Assembly (NCBI RefSeq): GCF_018437265.1
Contig: NZ_JAAMFL010000005.1
Span: forward strand, 99,736-163,735
Source of the DNA: Fructobacillus parabroussonetiae
GTDB taxonomy: Bacteria; Bacillota; Bacilli; Lactobacillales; Lactobacillaceae
Reading direction: 5' to 3'
DNA: 64,000 nucleotides
Position numbers and translations under genes: made by a program. Under the pieces are notes generated by a model, which ran no database searches, had not been told where the DNA came from, and saw only the letters and a list, made by a program, of their open reading frames with translations. Shown here in pieces: positions 1-8,316 of this stretch (its first letter is position 1; every line of letters begins with the position of its first letter).

Positions 1-109
1 TAACGGATTTCTTACACGAGTTCTAAAAGAAAGCGGCTGCTTTGTAAATTTACAGAACGGATTCAGCCAAATCCCGGTATACTAATTAGGTAAAGCTTTT
101 TACTTGGCT

Positions 110-125
110 TGAACAATCGTGTTCA
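110..125. promoter_or_regulatory. Dyad in the glyA leader
   Basis: TGAACA and TGTTCA flank ATCG, a perfect 6-4-6 inverted repeat about 40 bases before the glyA start. A TATACT hexamer at 78-83 could be the -10, but no good -35 lies 16-18 bases before it. The dyad could be an operator or a small hairpin; the regulator is unknown. Confidence 0.3.
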
Positions 126-164
126 GTCAATTGTCCGGATCACATACACGTAGGAGAAAAGCAG

Positions 165-1397
165 ATGACTTTTATGCAGCAAGACCCTTTGGTCTTTTCA
201 GGTATTGAACAAGAAGCCGCCCGACAAAATCGGACGATTGAATTAATTGCTTCTGAGAACTTCGCTTCGCCGGCCGTGCGTGCTGCGCAGGGTTCGGTTT
301 TAACGAATAAGTACGCGGAGGGCTACCCTTACAAGCGTTACTACGGCGGAACGGAATACGTTGACGTGATCGAACAGGCGGCCATTGATCGCTTGAAGGC
401 GCTTTTTGGGGCAGAATATGCCAATGTGCAGCCACATTCCGGTTCACAGGCTAACGCCGCGGCCTACATGGCCTTCTTGAAGCCAGGGGATACGATTTTA
501 GGAATGGATTTGGATGCCGGCGGCCACTTGACCCACGGCGCCAAGGTCTCATTTTCTGGAAAAGTCTACCATTCCGAAACTTACGGTTTGGACCCTGAAA
601 CAGAACAATTGGATTACGATGCCATCCTCGAAAAGGCCAAAGCCGTTCAGCCTCAAATGATTGTGGCGGGGGCTTCAGCCTATTCGCGCAGCATTGACTT
701 TAAGAAGTTCCGCGCGATTGCCGATGAAGTGGGCGCCTTTTTGATGGTCGACATGGCGCATATTGCGGGATTGGTTGCGGCTGGTCTGCATCAAAACCCC
801 GTGGGGATTGCGGACGTGGTGACCTCAACGACGCACAAAACCTTGCGTGGCCCTCGTGGCGGTGTCATCTTGTCACAAGATCAGTATGCCAAGCAAATTA
901 ACTCAGCCATTTTCCCTGGTTCGCAGGGTGGCCCTTTGGAACATGTCATCGCCGCCAAGGCCGTTGCCTTTGGTGAAGCTTTGCAGCCAAGTTTCAAGGA
1001 CTATGCGGAGCAGATTATTGCCAATGCCAAAGCCATGGTATCGGTCTTTAACGAAGCGCCAACGATTCGTGTGGTTGCTGGAGGGACTGATAACCATCTC
1101 TTTAACTTGGATCTAACGAAAACTGGCTTAACTGGTAAAGAAGCCCAGGAGTTACTGGATTCTGTTTCCATTACAACCAATAAGGAAGCCTTGCCAAACG
1201 AGCAACGGTCGCCATTCGTGACATCTGGTATTCGGATCGGGACGCCAGCGATCACAACCCGTGGCTTTGATGAAGCAGCGAGTCGCCAAGTGGCCCGTTT
1301 AATTGTGGGCGCACTTGAAAACCCAAAGGATGAACAAATCTTAAAGCGAATTAAGCGTGATGCTGAAAAACTTGCAATGATTCATCCAATGCCGTAA
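165..1397 (+). CDS. glyA: Serine hydroxymethyltransferase
   Basis: Cytosolic PLP enzyme that interconverts serine plus tetrahydrofolate and glycine plus 5,10-methylene-THF, the main one-carbon source for purine and thymidylate synthesis. At 410 aa it has the family's usual length. It carries the N-terminal IELIASENF signature (about residues 25-33) and the PLP-lysine motif [13 protein letters not shown], with the Schiff-base lysine near residue 225. The start is supported by AGGAG at 152-156, eight bases before ATG. The folate gene that follows starts 23 bases after the stop, so the two are probably cotranscribed. Nothing looks damaged. Confidence 0.97.
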   Translation: MTFMQQDPLVFSGIEQEAARQNRTIELIASENFASPAVRAAQGSVLTNKYAEGYPYKRYYGGTEYVDVIEQAAIDRLKALFGAEYANVQPHSGSQANAAAYMAFLKPGDTILGMDLDAGGHLTHGAKVSFSGKVYHSETYGLDPETEQLDYDAILEKAKAVQPQMIVAGASAYSRSIDFKKFRAIADEVGAFLMVDMAHIAGLVAAGLHQNPVGIADVVTSTTHKTLRGPRGGVILSQDQYAKQINSAIFPGSQGGPLEHVIAAKAVAFGEALQPSFKDYAEQIIANAKAMVSVFNEAPTIRVVAGGTDNHLFNLDLTKTGLTGKEAQELLDSVSITTNKEALPNEQRSPFVTSGIRIGTPAITTRGFDEAASRQVARLIVGALENPKDEQILKRIKRDAEKLAMIHPMP

Positions 1398-1420
1398 GTT
1401 CACTTACAAAGTGTGCGAAA

Positions 1421-1984
1421 ATGACGGTTCGAATTTCAAAAAAAGCATGTCGTCTTGAACAAAAAGAACGCTTATTGGCCTTTGCTAGAAACGAGCCAGA
1501 AGCTAAGCGATTGGAAGAAGAGCAGCTGTATCGACAGCTATTTGATAGTGAGGCATGGCGCACTGCCCATGTTGTCGCATTGACAATGGCGATGCCTTTG
1601 GAGTTATCGACCAAACCACTGATTGCTCAAGCCCTTCATGATGGAAAAGTCGTGGCTGTCGCCACGATGCAGGCAAATCGACAGCTGACCTTTATCCAAG
1701 TTGATCAGCAAACGGCTTGGCAAGCGCCAAACGCCTTTGGCATTGTTGAACCAAAGAACGGGGAGGCGGTTCCCTTAAGGGACATCGAGCTCATGTTGGT
1801 TCCAGCATTAGCATTCGATGTGACGACGGGCCAGCGACTTGGCTTTGGGGCTGGCTACTATGATCGATTGTTGGCTAGGTTTGATGGGATGACTATCGGG
1901 CTGGCCTTATCAAAGCAGCAGCGCTCGGACTGGGTGATCGATGACTTTGATCAACCCGTCAAAAAAATCATGACGATTAAGTAA
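1421..1984 (+). CDS. 5-formyltetrahydrofolate cyclo-ligase
   Basis: A 187-aa protein of the 5-FTHF cyclo-ligase (MTHFS, YgfA/YqgN) family, which uses ATP to return 5-formyl-THF to 5,10-methenyl-THF. The hallmark C-terminal motif RLGFGAGYYDRLLA (about residues 144-157) binds the nucleotide and folate; basic residues near the N-terminus (KKACR, QKER) fit the family's first motif. It follows glyA closely. SHMT can generate 5-formyl-THF as a side product, so the pairing makes metabolic sense. No strong Shine-Dalgarno is obvious before the ATG, and a hairpin terminator follows the stop. Confidence 0.93.
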   Translation: MTVRISKKACRLEQKERLLAFARNEPEAKRLEEEQLYRQLFDSEAWRTAHVVALTMAMPLELSTKPLIAQALHDGKVVAVATMQANRQLTFIQVDQQTAWQAPNAFGIVEPKNGEAVPLRDIELMLVPALAFDVTTGQRLGFGAGYYDRLLARFDGMTIGLALSKQQRSDWVIDDFDQPVKKIMTIK

Positions 1985-1986
1985 AG

Positions 1987-2015
1987 ACAGATGAATTCGT
2001 TCATCTGTTTTTTTT
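1987..2015 (+). terminator. Rho-independent terminator of glyA unit
   Basis: ACAGATGAA and TTCATCTGT form a 9-bp stem around TTCG (1987-2008), followed by a T tract. It separates the folate unit from the SOS operon. Confidence 0.9.
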
Positions 2016-2016
2016 C

Positions 2017-2045
2017 TTGAAAACACGAACAGATGTTCGTATAAT
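2017..2045 (+). promoter_or_regulatory. SOS promoter with LexA/DinR box
   Basis: TTGAAA (2017-2022) and TATAAT (2040-2045) are separated by exactly 17 bp. The spacer contains CGAAC-AGAT-GTTCG (2026-2039), a match to the Gram-positive LexA (DinR) box CGAACNNNNGTTCG. LexA bound here would block RNA polymerase directly, so the three downstream genes should be DNA-damage inducible. Confidence 0.9.
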
Positions 2046-2081
2046 TAATAAAGCAATAACCGTGAGGGGAGGAAGCAGTCG

Positions 2082-3419
2082 ATGGCCAAGCAGGACTTTC
2101 AAAAAATCTATGAAAACGAAGAGCGACGGGTTATTTTTTTGATTGATTCAAAGAGTTTCTATGCCAGTGTTGAGTGTGTGGAGCGTGGGCTGAATCCGCT
2201 AAAAGCGATGTTAGTCGTGATGTCGCACCAAGAAAACCTGAAGGGCGGTCTTGTGCTGGCTTCTTCGCCGATGGCTAAAAAACGCTTGGGTATCTCCAAC
2301 GTGACCCGACAAAAGGACGTCCCGGACACACCCGGTCTGGTAAAGGCGGAACCAAGGATGAACCGTTACATTCAAAAGAACCTGGAAATTAACGCCATTT
2401 ATCAGCGCTATGTGGATGCGGATCACTTACTGCCATATTCGATTGATGAATCAATTTTGGACGTGACGGCCTTTTGGCGATTGTTTGCTGACTCGCCGAA
2501 AGAACTTGCCCGGATGATTCAAAAGCAAGTGTTAAAAGAGACGGGCATTTATCTTTCAGTAGGTATTGGGGACAGCCCAGCGTTGGCGAAGCTTGCCCTG
2601 GACTTAGCTGGCAAAAAAGACGCTCATTTGTTAGCAGAATGGCATTACGAAGATGTGCCAGAAAAGCTGTGGTCCGTGACCGATTTTTCCTCTGTTTGGT
2701 CAATTGGCCGGAAGACAGCGAAGAAGTTGAACGCTTGGGGCATCAATTCGCTTGGTGATTTAGCCCACTACAATCCCTATGTGTTAAAGAAAAAGTTGGG
2801 ATTAATGGGGGAACAGCTTTACGCCTTGTCTTGGGGAATCGACCGGTCGGATTTAGCAGAGAAGGTTCGAGTCAAAAACAAATCCTATGGGAATTCACAG
2901 GTGCTGCCCTATAATTACCGGAATCGTGAGGCGATTCGGGTGGTCATTTTAGAAATGGCGGATCAAGTGGCGTCCCGATTACGGGCACATGGGGTTCAGG
3001 CCAGTTTAGTGAGCCTTTACCTTGGCTATGCCGAACAAAAAATCGACTTTGATGAACGCCATGATCGTTCAACCGGTTTGCACCAGACGATTCGAATTGA
3101 GCCGACGAATAAGACGAAAACGATGATGGACGTTTTGGAACAGCTATTTACCCGCTACTGGGACGGGCGTCCAGTCCGTCATATTGGTGTGACGATGGCT
3201 GATCTGGGAAGTGAACGGATGCAGCCCTTGTCTCTTTTTGACGCGCCAGCAGAAGAATCAGAAGAAAAACAAGATCCCGTTGATCAGGTTGTCGATCAAT
3301 TACGGCAGCGCTTTGGATCAGCGGCTGTTGTTCGCAGTCTTTCCTTAGAACACGGTGCAAGAGCCATTGAACGTGCTGGACTAGTCGGTGGACACAATGG
3401 AGGAAATGCTTATGAATAA
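2082..3419 (+). CDS. Y-family DNA polymerase, UmuC/UvrX type
   Basis: Error-prone lesion-bypass polymerase of the ImpB/MucB/SamB (UmuC-like) branch common in Firmicutes. The palm motifs are visible: LIDSKSFYASVE with the metal-binding Asp near residue 22, and YSIDESILD with the Asp-Glu pair at about 122-123. A helix-hairpin-helix segment follows (SIGRKTAKKLNAWGINSLGD), then the little-finger region. The length, 445 aa, is normal. GGGGAGG lies just before the ATG. Its promoter carries a LexA box, and its stop overlaps the next gene by eight bases, marking the first gene of a three-gene SOS operon. Confidence 0.93.
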   Translation: MAKQDFQKIYENEERRVIFLIDSKSFYASVECVERGLNPLKAMLVVMSHQENLKGGLVLASSPMAKKRLGISNVTRQKDVPDTPGLVKAEPRMNRYIQKNLEINAIYQRYVDADHLLPYSIDESILDVTAFWRLFADSPKELARMIQKQVLKETGIYLSVGIGDSPALAKLALDLAGKKDAHLLAEWHYEDVPEKLWSVTDFSSVWSIGRKTAKKLNAWGINSLGDLAHYNPYVLKKKLGLMGEQLYALSWGIDRSDLAEKVRVKNKSYGNSQVLPYNYRNREAIRVVILEMADQVASRLRAHGVQASLVSLYLGYAEQKIDFDERHDRSTGLHQTIRIEPTNKTKTMMDVLEQLFTRYWDGRPVRHIGVTMADLGSERMQPLSLFDAPAEESEEKQDPVDQVVDQLRQRFGSAAVVRSLSLEHGARAIERAGLVGGHNGGNAYE

Positions 3420-3807
3420 GAATTTTTTAACCGGTGACGATCTGGTTCAGACCGTTGCGCAGTATTTTAAACAAGATTATCGCGAGCGAGGAAAGGTGAA
3501 GTGGAACGGCTTTTTTCTATCTGACCACACGGCGAAGCTGAAGCAAAAGGCGCAATTTGAGCAGGGGGCCGAAACGGCGACTTGGCAGGAAGCTTTGTCC
3601 ATGGAGCAAATCCAAGAACAGGTGCGATTGGCTTTCGAGCGTAATAAACCTCTTTCTTTACAGGAAGCACAAGTTGACCAAGATAACCGCATTCCAATGA
3701 TCCAAATTGGCCGGGTGAGCGGCTTTTATTTGGATGGCTTTTATTTCGATGACCTACCCGTTGATTGGGAAACGGTGCGCTTTGCAGAGGTTCATCATGG
3801 TAAGTAA
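3412..3807 (+). CDS. YolD-like protein
   Basis: A 131-aa protein whose N-terminal part (DYRERGKVKWNGFFLSDHT) resembles the YolD family: a basic D-R-G-x-x-K-W motif followed by an aromatic/Leu stretch. YolD-like genes are typical partners of UmuC/UvrX polymerases in Firmicutes, but their biochemical role is poorly known. Upstream in-frame ATGs at 3388, 3397 and 3406 exist, but TGGAGG at 3398-3403 places the ribosome on the ATG at 3412. It overlaps the polymerase gene by eight bases and the next gene by eleven, so the three are probably translationally coupled. Confidence 0.75.
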   Translation: MNKNFLTGDDLVQTVAQYFKQDYRERGKVKWNGFFLSDHTAKLKQKAQFEQGAETATWQEALSMEQIQEQVRLAFERNKPLSLQEAQVDQDNRIPMIQIGRVSGFYLDGFYFDDLPVDWETVRFAEVHHGK

Positions 3808-4063
3808 TCAAGAAATCAATGACTTAGTTAAGCTCATTCAGCCGCTGTTTAAAAAGGAAAGGAACACCATTTATGAAGTACACCTCGTTTATCAGCTCTT
3901 TTCCGATCAGTTAAACATTTTCTTTGAGTGGGGACGAATTGGCCATGCCACCACTTCTCGGCAAATCAAGAGCCTGCCACATGCGACTTTTGAACAGGTT
4001 CACACACTACAACAAGAACTCACCAAACGCTTGCCATCTGTGCCAGTTCGGGTAAATAGTTAA
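3797..4063 (+). CDS. Small WGR-like protein of the SOS operon
   Basis: An 88-aa protein. The start at 3797 is preferred because AGAGG (3786-3790) precedes it and it overlaps the YolD-like gene; a longer in-frame reading from 3734 would lie inside that gene. The centre reads IYEVHLVYQLFSDQLN-IFFEWGRIG, matching the pattern of WGR domains (strand, strand, then W-G-R-[VI]-G), followed by an F...L..ELTKRL helix. WGR domains in PARPs and some bacterial proteins bind nucleic acid. This suggests a DNA-binding accessory of the SOS polymerase, but it is inferred from a motif only. Confidence 0.6.
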   Translation: MVSNQEINDLVKLIQPLFKKERNTIYEVHLVYQLFSDQLNIFFEWGRIGHATTSRQIKSLPHATFEQVHTLQQELTKRLPSVPVRVNS

Positions 4064-4100
4064 TTCTTCCACGGGCCTTTGACATCTTTTTGAAAAGACA

Positions 4101-4129
4101 TTAACATTCTTGAAACAAAAGACTATACT
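4101..4129 (+). promoter_or_regulatory. Promoter of pyruvate oxidase gene
   Basis: TTAACA (4101-4106) and TATACT (4124-4129) with a 17-bp spacer, 32 bases before the start codon. Confidence 0.65.
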
Positions 4130-4160
4130 GAGTCTAAACAGAGAAAACAGGAGATGTCTT

Positions 4161-5981
4161 ATGTCAGAAGAAAAAACTGTTGCAGCAAGCGTCGCAATGT
4201 TAAAAGTATTGGAAAACTGGGGTGTCGACCACCTTTACGGTTATCCAGGCGGTTCCTTTAACTCAACAATGGCTGCTTTAGCCGATGAAAAAGACCGATT
4301 GAAGTACGTCCAGATTCGACATGAACAGGTTGGGGCCATGGCTGCCTCGGCTGATGCCAAGTTGACAGGAAAACTCGGGGTTGCTTTCGGTTCAGCTGGT
4401 CCTGGAGCTACCAACCTGTTGACTGGTCTTTATGATGCACGGGAAGACCACGCACCCGTTTTGGCCCTTGTTGGTCAGACTGGCACCGGTGTGATGAACT
4501 CACACTTTTTCCAGGAGTTTAATGAAGATCCAATTTTTGAGGACGTTTCGGTCTATTGCCGTACAGTCATGACGGCGAAGAGCTTGCCACACGTGGTGGA
4601 TCAGGCCATTCGTGAAGCCTATCAACACCGTGGCGTTGCGGTTGTCATTATTCCAAACGACTTAGGCTACGAACAAATTCCTGATTTACCTTATGGTTCA
4701 CATGGCCCAAGTGATGAAAAGAAGACGCCCAAAGTTCAGCCAAATGCAGCAGAGATTGATGAATTCTTAGACATGGTTAAAAAAGCTAAACGGCCCGTTT
4801 TCCATGTTGGCCGTGGTATTCAAGATGGTGGCGACGCCATCATTGCCTTATCTAAGAAGCTTCAGATTCCGATTGTTATGACGGGATTGGCAAAGGGTTA
4901 TATTGATGAATCCTACGAGGGCAACCTTGGGATGTCAAACCGTGCGGCACATAAAGCAGCCGACGAAATAATGGCAAGTACGGATTTGTTAATCACAATT
5001 GGTGCGGATTTCCCATTTGCTGATTTGATTTATCAAACGCATCAATTTAAGTTTGTCCAAGTTGATAATAACCGAGTGGAACTCGGTCGTCACCACAACT
5101 TGGATCTTGGTATCTGGTCTGACGCAACGGCCTTTGTCGAAGCCGCTTTGGCAAAAGCCACGCCCGTTCCCGAACGAGCCTTTATGCAAGCGGCCATTGC
5201 TGACAATAAGAATTGGCAAGACTATATGAAGCGTCAAGAAGACGATCAAACGGCGCCAATCAAGCCAGCTGCGATTTATAAGCAGATTAATCGAATTGCT
5301 GAACAAGATGCCATTTTCTCAATTGATGTCGGGGATAACATTATTAATGCCTTCCGTCATATGCACGTTTCAAAGAAGCAAAAGATGGTTATTTCGGCAC
5401 TCTTTGCTTCGATGGGAACAGGTTTACCAGGTGCCTTGGCGGCAAAACTCTCGTATCCAGACCGGCAAGCCATTCAAGTCGCGGGCGATGGTGCCTTCTC
5501 AATGGTGATGCAGGATTTGATTACTGAAAAGAAGTATCACTTGCCAATCATTAATGTGATTACGTCAAACACCACGTTGAACTTCATCAAATCTGAACAA
5601 GACGATGTGGCCATGTATCATTCCGGTATTCATTTGGCCGATCAAAACTTTGCTAAAATTGCTGATGGCATGGGCGTTGAAGCGGTTGAAGTTCGGGATC
5701 CCGCAGACTTAGCGGCTGCCTTTGATCGAGCAGTTGAAGTCACAAAGGCTGGACGACCATTCTTGATTGATGTGAAGATATCAGACGAACGGACGTTGCC
5801 AGTGGAAGAACTGCAGTTGCACCAAGAGGGGGATCACTTTGTTGAAGGAATCAACCCTAACTATAATGCTAACCTCGAGTTACCACAGCCAAAGAACGTT
5901 CGCGACTTTCTTAACTCTTACGGTGGCGAAGATCTAAAGACTTTACCAGAATTCTTCGAAAGCTATGGAGTTAAGCTTTAA
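4161..5981 (+). CDS. Pyruvate oxidase (ThDP/FAD)
   Basis: A 606-aa ThDP-dependent flavoenzyme that converts pyruvate, phosphate and O2 to acetyl phosphate, CO2 and H2O2. Opening motifs GVDHLYGYPGGS and RHEQVGAMAA (ThDP glutamate) and LYDAREDHAPVLALVGQ closely resemble Lactobacillus plantarum POX; the C-terminal ThDP motif begins VAGDGAFSMVMQDL. Three domains of the normal size are present. The family also includes acetolactate synthase, but the overall match is to pyruvate oxidase. The start at 4161 has AGGAGA upstream; an in-frame start at 4110 would lie inside the promoter. It is a single-gene unit with its own promoter and terminator. It implies aerobic H2O2 and acetate formation. Confidence 0.9.
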   Translation: MSEEKTVAASVAMLKVLENWGVDHLYGYPGGSFNSTMAALADEKDRLKYVQIRHEQVGAMAASADAKLTGKLGVAFGSAGPGATNLLTGLYDAREDHAPVLALVGQTGTGVMNSHFFQEFNEDPIFEDVSVYCRTVMTAKSLPHVVDQAIREAYQHRGVAVVIIPNDLGYEQIPDLPYGSHGPSDEKKTPKVQPNAAEIDEFLDMVKKAKRPVFHVGRGIQDGGDAIIALSKKLQIPIVMTGLAKGYIDESYEGNLGMSNRAAHKAADEIMASTDLLITIGADFPFADLIYQTHQFKFVQVDNNRVELGRHHNLDLGIWSDATAFVEAALAKATPVPERAFMQAAIADNKNWQDYMKRQEDDQTAPIKPAAIYKQINRIAEQDAIFSIDVGDNIINAFRHMHVSKKQKMVISALFASMGTGLPGALAAKLSYPDRQAIQVAGDGAFSMVMQDLITEKKYHLPIINVITSNTTLNFIKSEQDDVAMYHSGIHLADQNFAKIADGMGVEAVEVRDPADLAAAFDRAVEVTKAGRPFLIDVKISDERTLPVEELQLHQEGDHFVEGINPNYNANLELPQPKNVRDFLNSYGGEDLKTLPEFFESYGVKL

Positions 5982-5999
5982 ATAGTAAGTGAACAGATA

Positions 6000-6027
6000 A
6001 AAAGGGCGCGAAATGCGTCCTTTTTTT
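6000..6027 (+). terminator. Terminator of pyruvate oxidase gene
   Basis: AAAAGGGCGC pairs with GCGTCCTTTT (10 bp, one G-T) around a GAAAT loop and runs into seven Ts. Confidence 0.92.
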
Positions 6028-6036
6028 ACGTATTTC

Positions 6037-6066
6037 TTGCCGATTGATAAGCAGAAAGCGTATAAT
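6037..6066 (+). promoter_or_regulatory. Promoter of gpmA
   Basis: TTGCCG (6037-6042) and a perfect TATAAT (6061-6066) with an 18-bp spacer, ending 30 bases before the gpmA start. Confidence 0.6.
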
Positions 6067-6096
6067 CAATCACAAATAAAAAAGGAGTTAAGACTG

Positions 6097-6822
6097 ATGC
6101 CAACCCTCGTGTTAATTCGACATGGACAAAGTGAATGGAACAAAAAAAACCGTTTTAACGGTTGGATTGATACCAAGCTTTCAGATACAGGAAAACAACA
6201 GGCCATCCTTGCTGGTCAATTGCTTCAGGACCAGGGGCTGACTTTTCACCGGGCTTATTCATCCGTCTTGACCCGAACGATCATGACCATTAACCGTGTG
6301 TTGGAAACGCTTGGCCAGACCTATGTGCCCCAGGAGAAGACTTGGCGCTTGAATGAGCGCCATTATGGCATTTTACAGGGTGAAAACAAGGAAGCCATGC
6401 GGGCGAAGTACGGGGCTGATCAGGTGCAGACTTGGCGACGCTCCTATCGTGTACTACCACCGGAAGTAGCGGCCATTGAACCGACCGTTACAATTGACGG
6501 CCGTCGCTATCCGGCTTTTGACGCGCGATACCAAAACTTACCCTTTGCTGACTTGCCAAAGTCTGAAAACATCCACACAACGGAGCAGCGTGTTCAGCCA
6601 TTTTATGAAGAAAAGCTCTTATCTGAACTACGCAGGGGACACGATGTCTTGGTGGTCGCCCACGGGACGTCGATTCGAGCGTTAACAAAGTTGATTGAAG
6701 GATTAACGCCTGAAGAGGTGACGAAGGTTGAGATTCCCAATGGGCAGCCGATTCTCTATGACTTTTCAAACGATTTAACAATGAAACAGAAAACGGTACT
6801 GACAGCCGATGCAAAAGACTAG
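6097..6822 (+). CDS. gpmA: 2,3-bisphosphoglycerate-dependent phosphoglycerate mutase
   Basis: Glycolytic enzyme interconverting 3- and 2-phosphoglycerate through a phosphohistidine. MPTLVLIRHGQSEWN contains the catalytic RHG (His near residue 9), followed by NRFNGWIDTKLSDTG. The second catalytic histidine is in VVAHGTSIRAL near residue 189. The length of 241 aa is typical of the cofactor-dependent family. The start at 6097 is set by AAAGGAG at 6081-6087; the longer in-frame reading from 6013 would overlap the preceding terminator. It has its own promoter, and the terminator overlaps the stop codon. Confidence 0.95.
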   Translation: MPTLVLIRHGQSEWNKKNRFNGWIDTKLSDTGKQQAILAGQLLQDQGLTFHRAYSSVLTRTIMTINRVLETLGQTYVPQEKTWRLNERHYGILQGENKEAMRAKYGADQVQTWRRSYRVLPPEVAAIEPTVTIDGRRYPAFDARYQNLPFADLPKSENIHTTEQRVQPFYEEKLLSELRRGHDVLVVAHGTSIRALTKLIEGLTPEEVTKVEIPNGQPILYDFSNDLTMKQKTVLTADAKD

Positions 6823-6840
6823 GTAAAACTAGTCTTTTTT
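6813..6840 (+). terminator. Terminator of gpmA
   Basis: AAAAGACTAG (6813-6822) pairs perfectly with CTAGTCTTTT (6829-6838). The left arm contains the gpmA stop codon. Confidence 0.9.
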
Positions 6841-6897
6841 GTTTGAAAAAAAAGGGGAAGAAGTTCAGAATGGGGGCGAAAGATGAAAGGAGACAGC

Positions 6898-7554
6898 ATG
6901 GATTTTGATAAAGTTCTTAAAAGCCGTCACTCAGTTCGCCAGTTTTCGGATAAAAAAATCGACGAGATGACGCTCTTTGATTTGATTGAATCAGCTCAGA
7001 GTAGCCCTTCTTGGGTAAATGCACAAGAGGTTGGCGCAGTGGTCGCCATTGGGGATCGGCTCGAACAGATGCGTATCAAACACGCGGAGCTAAACGCTGA
7101 TGACAAGGTCAAAAGTCAGCCAATCATCCCATATCGTCCCATCCACGAATGGCCAGAACCCGCTCAAAGTAACATGAAAGAGTGGTTCCAGTCAGTCACA
7201 GACGCCCTTGGTGATCAGGGTTCTGAAAAACTTGGACAAACGGGTAACCAGCTTTATCAGGCCCAAGCAGTCGTCTACCTCACGCTTCCGAAGGATTCGT
7301 CCAATTGGTCCTTGGTCGACCTCGGTATCTTTGCTCAGACATTGATGCTGGCGGCCACCAATAAGGGCATTGGGTCCATTCCTGCTTATCAATACGTTCA
7401 GTATCCAGAACAGCTAGGAGAAGCCCTGGAACTTCCAATTGACCGGGTGCCAATCTTAGGCATTGGACTCGGTTATTTCGACGACAAGGAACCCTTGAAT
7501 CAGATTCGCTCGAAGCGCATGAAAAAAGAGGATATGTTGACCATTAAGGATTAG
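6898..7554 (+). CDS. Nitroreductase family protein
   Basis: A 218-aa FMN-dependent oxidoreductase of the nitroreductase superfamily. The N-terminal FMN-binding motif is visible as LKSRHSVRQFSDKKI (about residues 7-21), then QSSPSWVNAQ, and near the C-terminus the flavin-loop type segment VPILGIGLGYFDDKEPLNQIRSKR. Such enzymes reduce quinones, nitro compounds or flavins with NAD(P)H; the natural substrate cannot be told. AAAGGAG at 6886-6892 supports the ATG at 6898 over the in-frame ATG at 6883, which lies just upstream of this Shine-Dalgarno. Confidence 0.9.
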   Translation: MDFDKVLKSRHSVRQFSDKKIDEMTLFDLIESAQSSPSWVNAQEVGAVVAIGDRLEQMRIKHAELNADDKVKSQPIIPYRPIHEWPEPAQSNMKEWFQSVTDALGDQGSEKLGQTGNQLYQAQAVVYLTLPKDSSNWSLVDLGIFAQTLMLAATNKGIGSIPAYQYVQYPEQLGEALELPIDRVPILGIGLGYFDDKEPLNQIRSKRMKKEDMLTIKD

Positions 7555-7558
7555 CTTC

Positions 7559-7590
7559 TTCAAAATCACGGTGTATTTTGTTAAAATACA
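7559..7590 (+). promoter_or_regulatory. Promoter with 8-bp palindromic operator
   Basis: TTCAAA (7559-7564) and TAAAAT (7582-7587) are 17 bp apart. TGTATTTT-GTT-AAAATACA (7572-7590) is a perfect 8-3-8 inverted repeat that covers the -10, a good position for a repressor. The regulator is not in this window. Confidence 0.55.
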
Positions 7591-7620
7591 AGTAGAGCAA
7601 ACGAAAGGAAGTGTTTCATT

Positions 7621-8274
7621 ATGGCAAAAGTATTAGTGATTGGTGCCCACGGCAAAGTCGGTCAGTTCGTCGTATCTGATTTGGTCGCTGCCGGTGATAC
7701 AGTTTATGCCGGTTTTCGTGATCCCAACCAGTTTGAGGATTTGCCGACAAGCGATCGACTGAATCCGGTGCTCTTTGATTTGACGATGTCGTCTGATGAA
7801 ATGGCAAAGATTCTTGAGGACTACGCCATCGAACAAGTCGTCTTCACGGCTGGTGCTGGTGGTAAAGGCGGCGCTGAACGTACAACCGAAGTCGATTTGG
7901 ATGGCGCTGTTAAAGCAATGGAAGCTTCTGAAAAAGCCAAAGTCAGCCACTTCGTCATGGTCTCAGCAGCGGGTGCTGATGATCGCCTCGTTTGGAAGAA
8001 GTCAGGTATTTATACCTACTTCATGATGAAGCATTACGCGGATCGACTTTTGCAGCAGTCGTCGCTTCATTACACCATTTTGCGACCAACGACCCTGACG
8101 GACGAAGCAAAGTCCGGACGGATCAAGCAACTGGAAGCCGGACAAGAACGTGGTTCTGTCAGCCGAGCTGATGTTGCCGCTGCCGTGGTGGCCAGCTTAC
8201 ACAGTCAAAATAAGGAAAATCGAATAGTTGAATTCACGGCAGGTGATCAACCAATTGATGAACAATTTAAATAA
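7621..8274 (+). CDS. NAD(P)-binding atypical SDR
   Basis: A 217-aa Rossmann-fold protein of the NAD(P)H-binding/NmrA-like atypical short-chain dehydrogenase group (YhfK/YtfG-like). It opens MAKVLVIGAHGKVGQFVV, with the dinucleotide motif G-x-x-G-x-x-G at about residues 8-14. VVFTAGAGGKGG (about 72-83) and FVMVSAAGADD follow; the SDR tyrosine-lysine pair is not clearly present. AAAGGAAG precedes the ATG. It is a single-gene unit whose promoter carries a palindromic operator, so a stress- or redox-responsive role is plausible but not shown. Confidence 0.85.
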   Translation: MAKVLVIGAHGKVGQFVVSDLVAAGDTVYAGFRDPNQFEDLPTSDRLNPVLFDLTMSSDEMAKILEDYAIEQVVFTAGAGGKGGAERTTEVDLDGAVKAMEASEKAKVSHFVMVSAAGADDRLVWKKSGIYTYFMMKHYADRLLQQSSLHYTILRPTTLTDEAKSGRIKQLEAGQERGSVSRADVAAAVVASLHSQNKENRIVEFTAGDQPIDEQFK

Positions 8275-8290
8275 AATGCTTTCATAAAAA

Positions 8291-8316
8291 AAGAAGGACC
8301 AGTCGGTCCTTCTTTT
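8291..8316. terminator. Bidirectional terminator
   Basis: AAGAAGGACC and GGTCCTTCTT form a perfect 10-bp stem around AGTC, with As before and Ts after. It serves both the SDR gene on the plus strand and the HAD gene on the minus strand. Confidence 0.92.

Noticed and set aside
4161..5981. Acetolactate synthase
   Set aside because: The ThDP fold is shared, but the opening motifs, AREDHAPVLALVGQ and the C-terminal part follow pyruvate oxidase much more closely, and no ALS regulatory or acetoin genes are adjacent.
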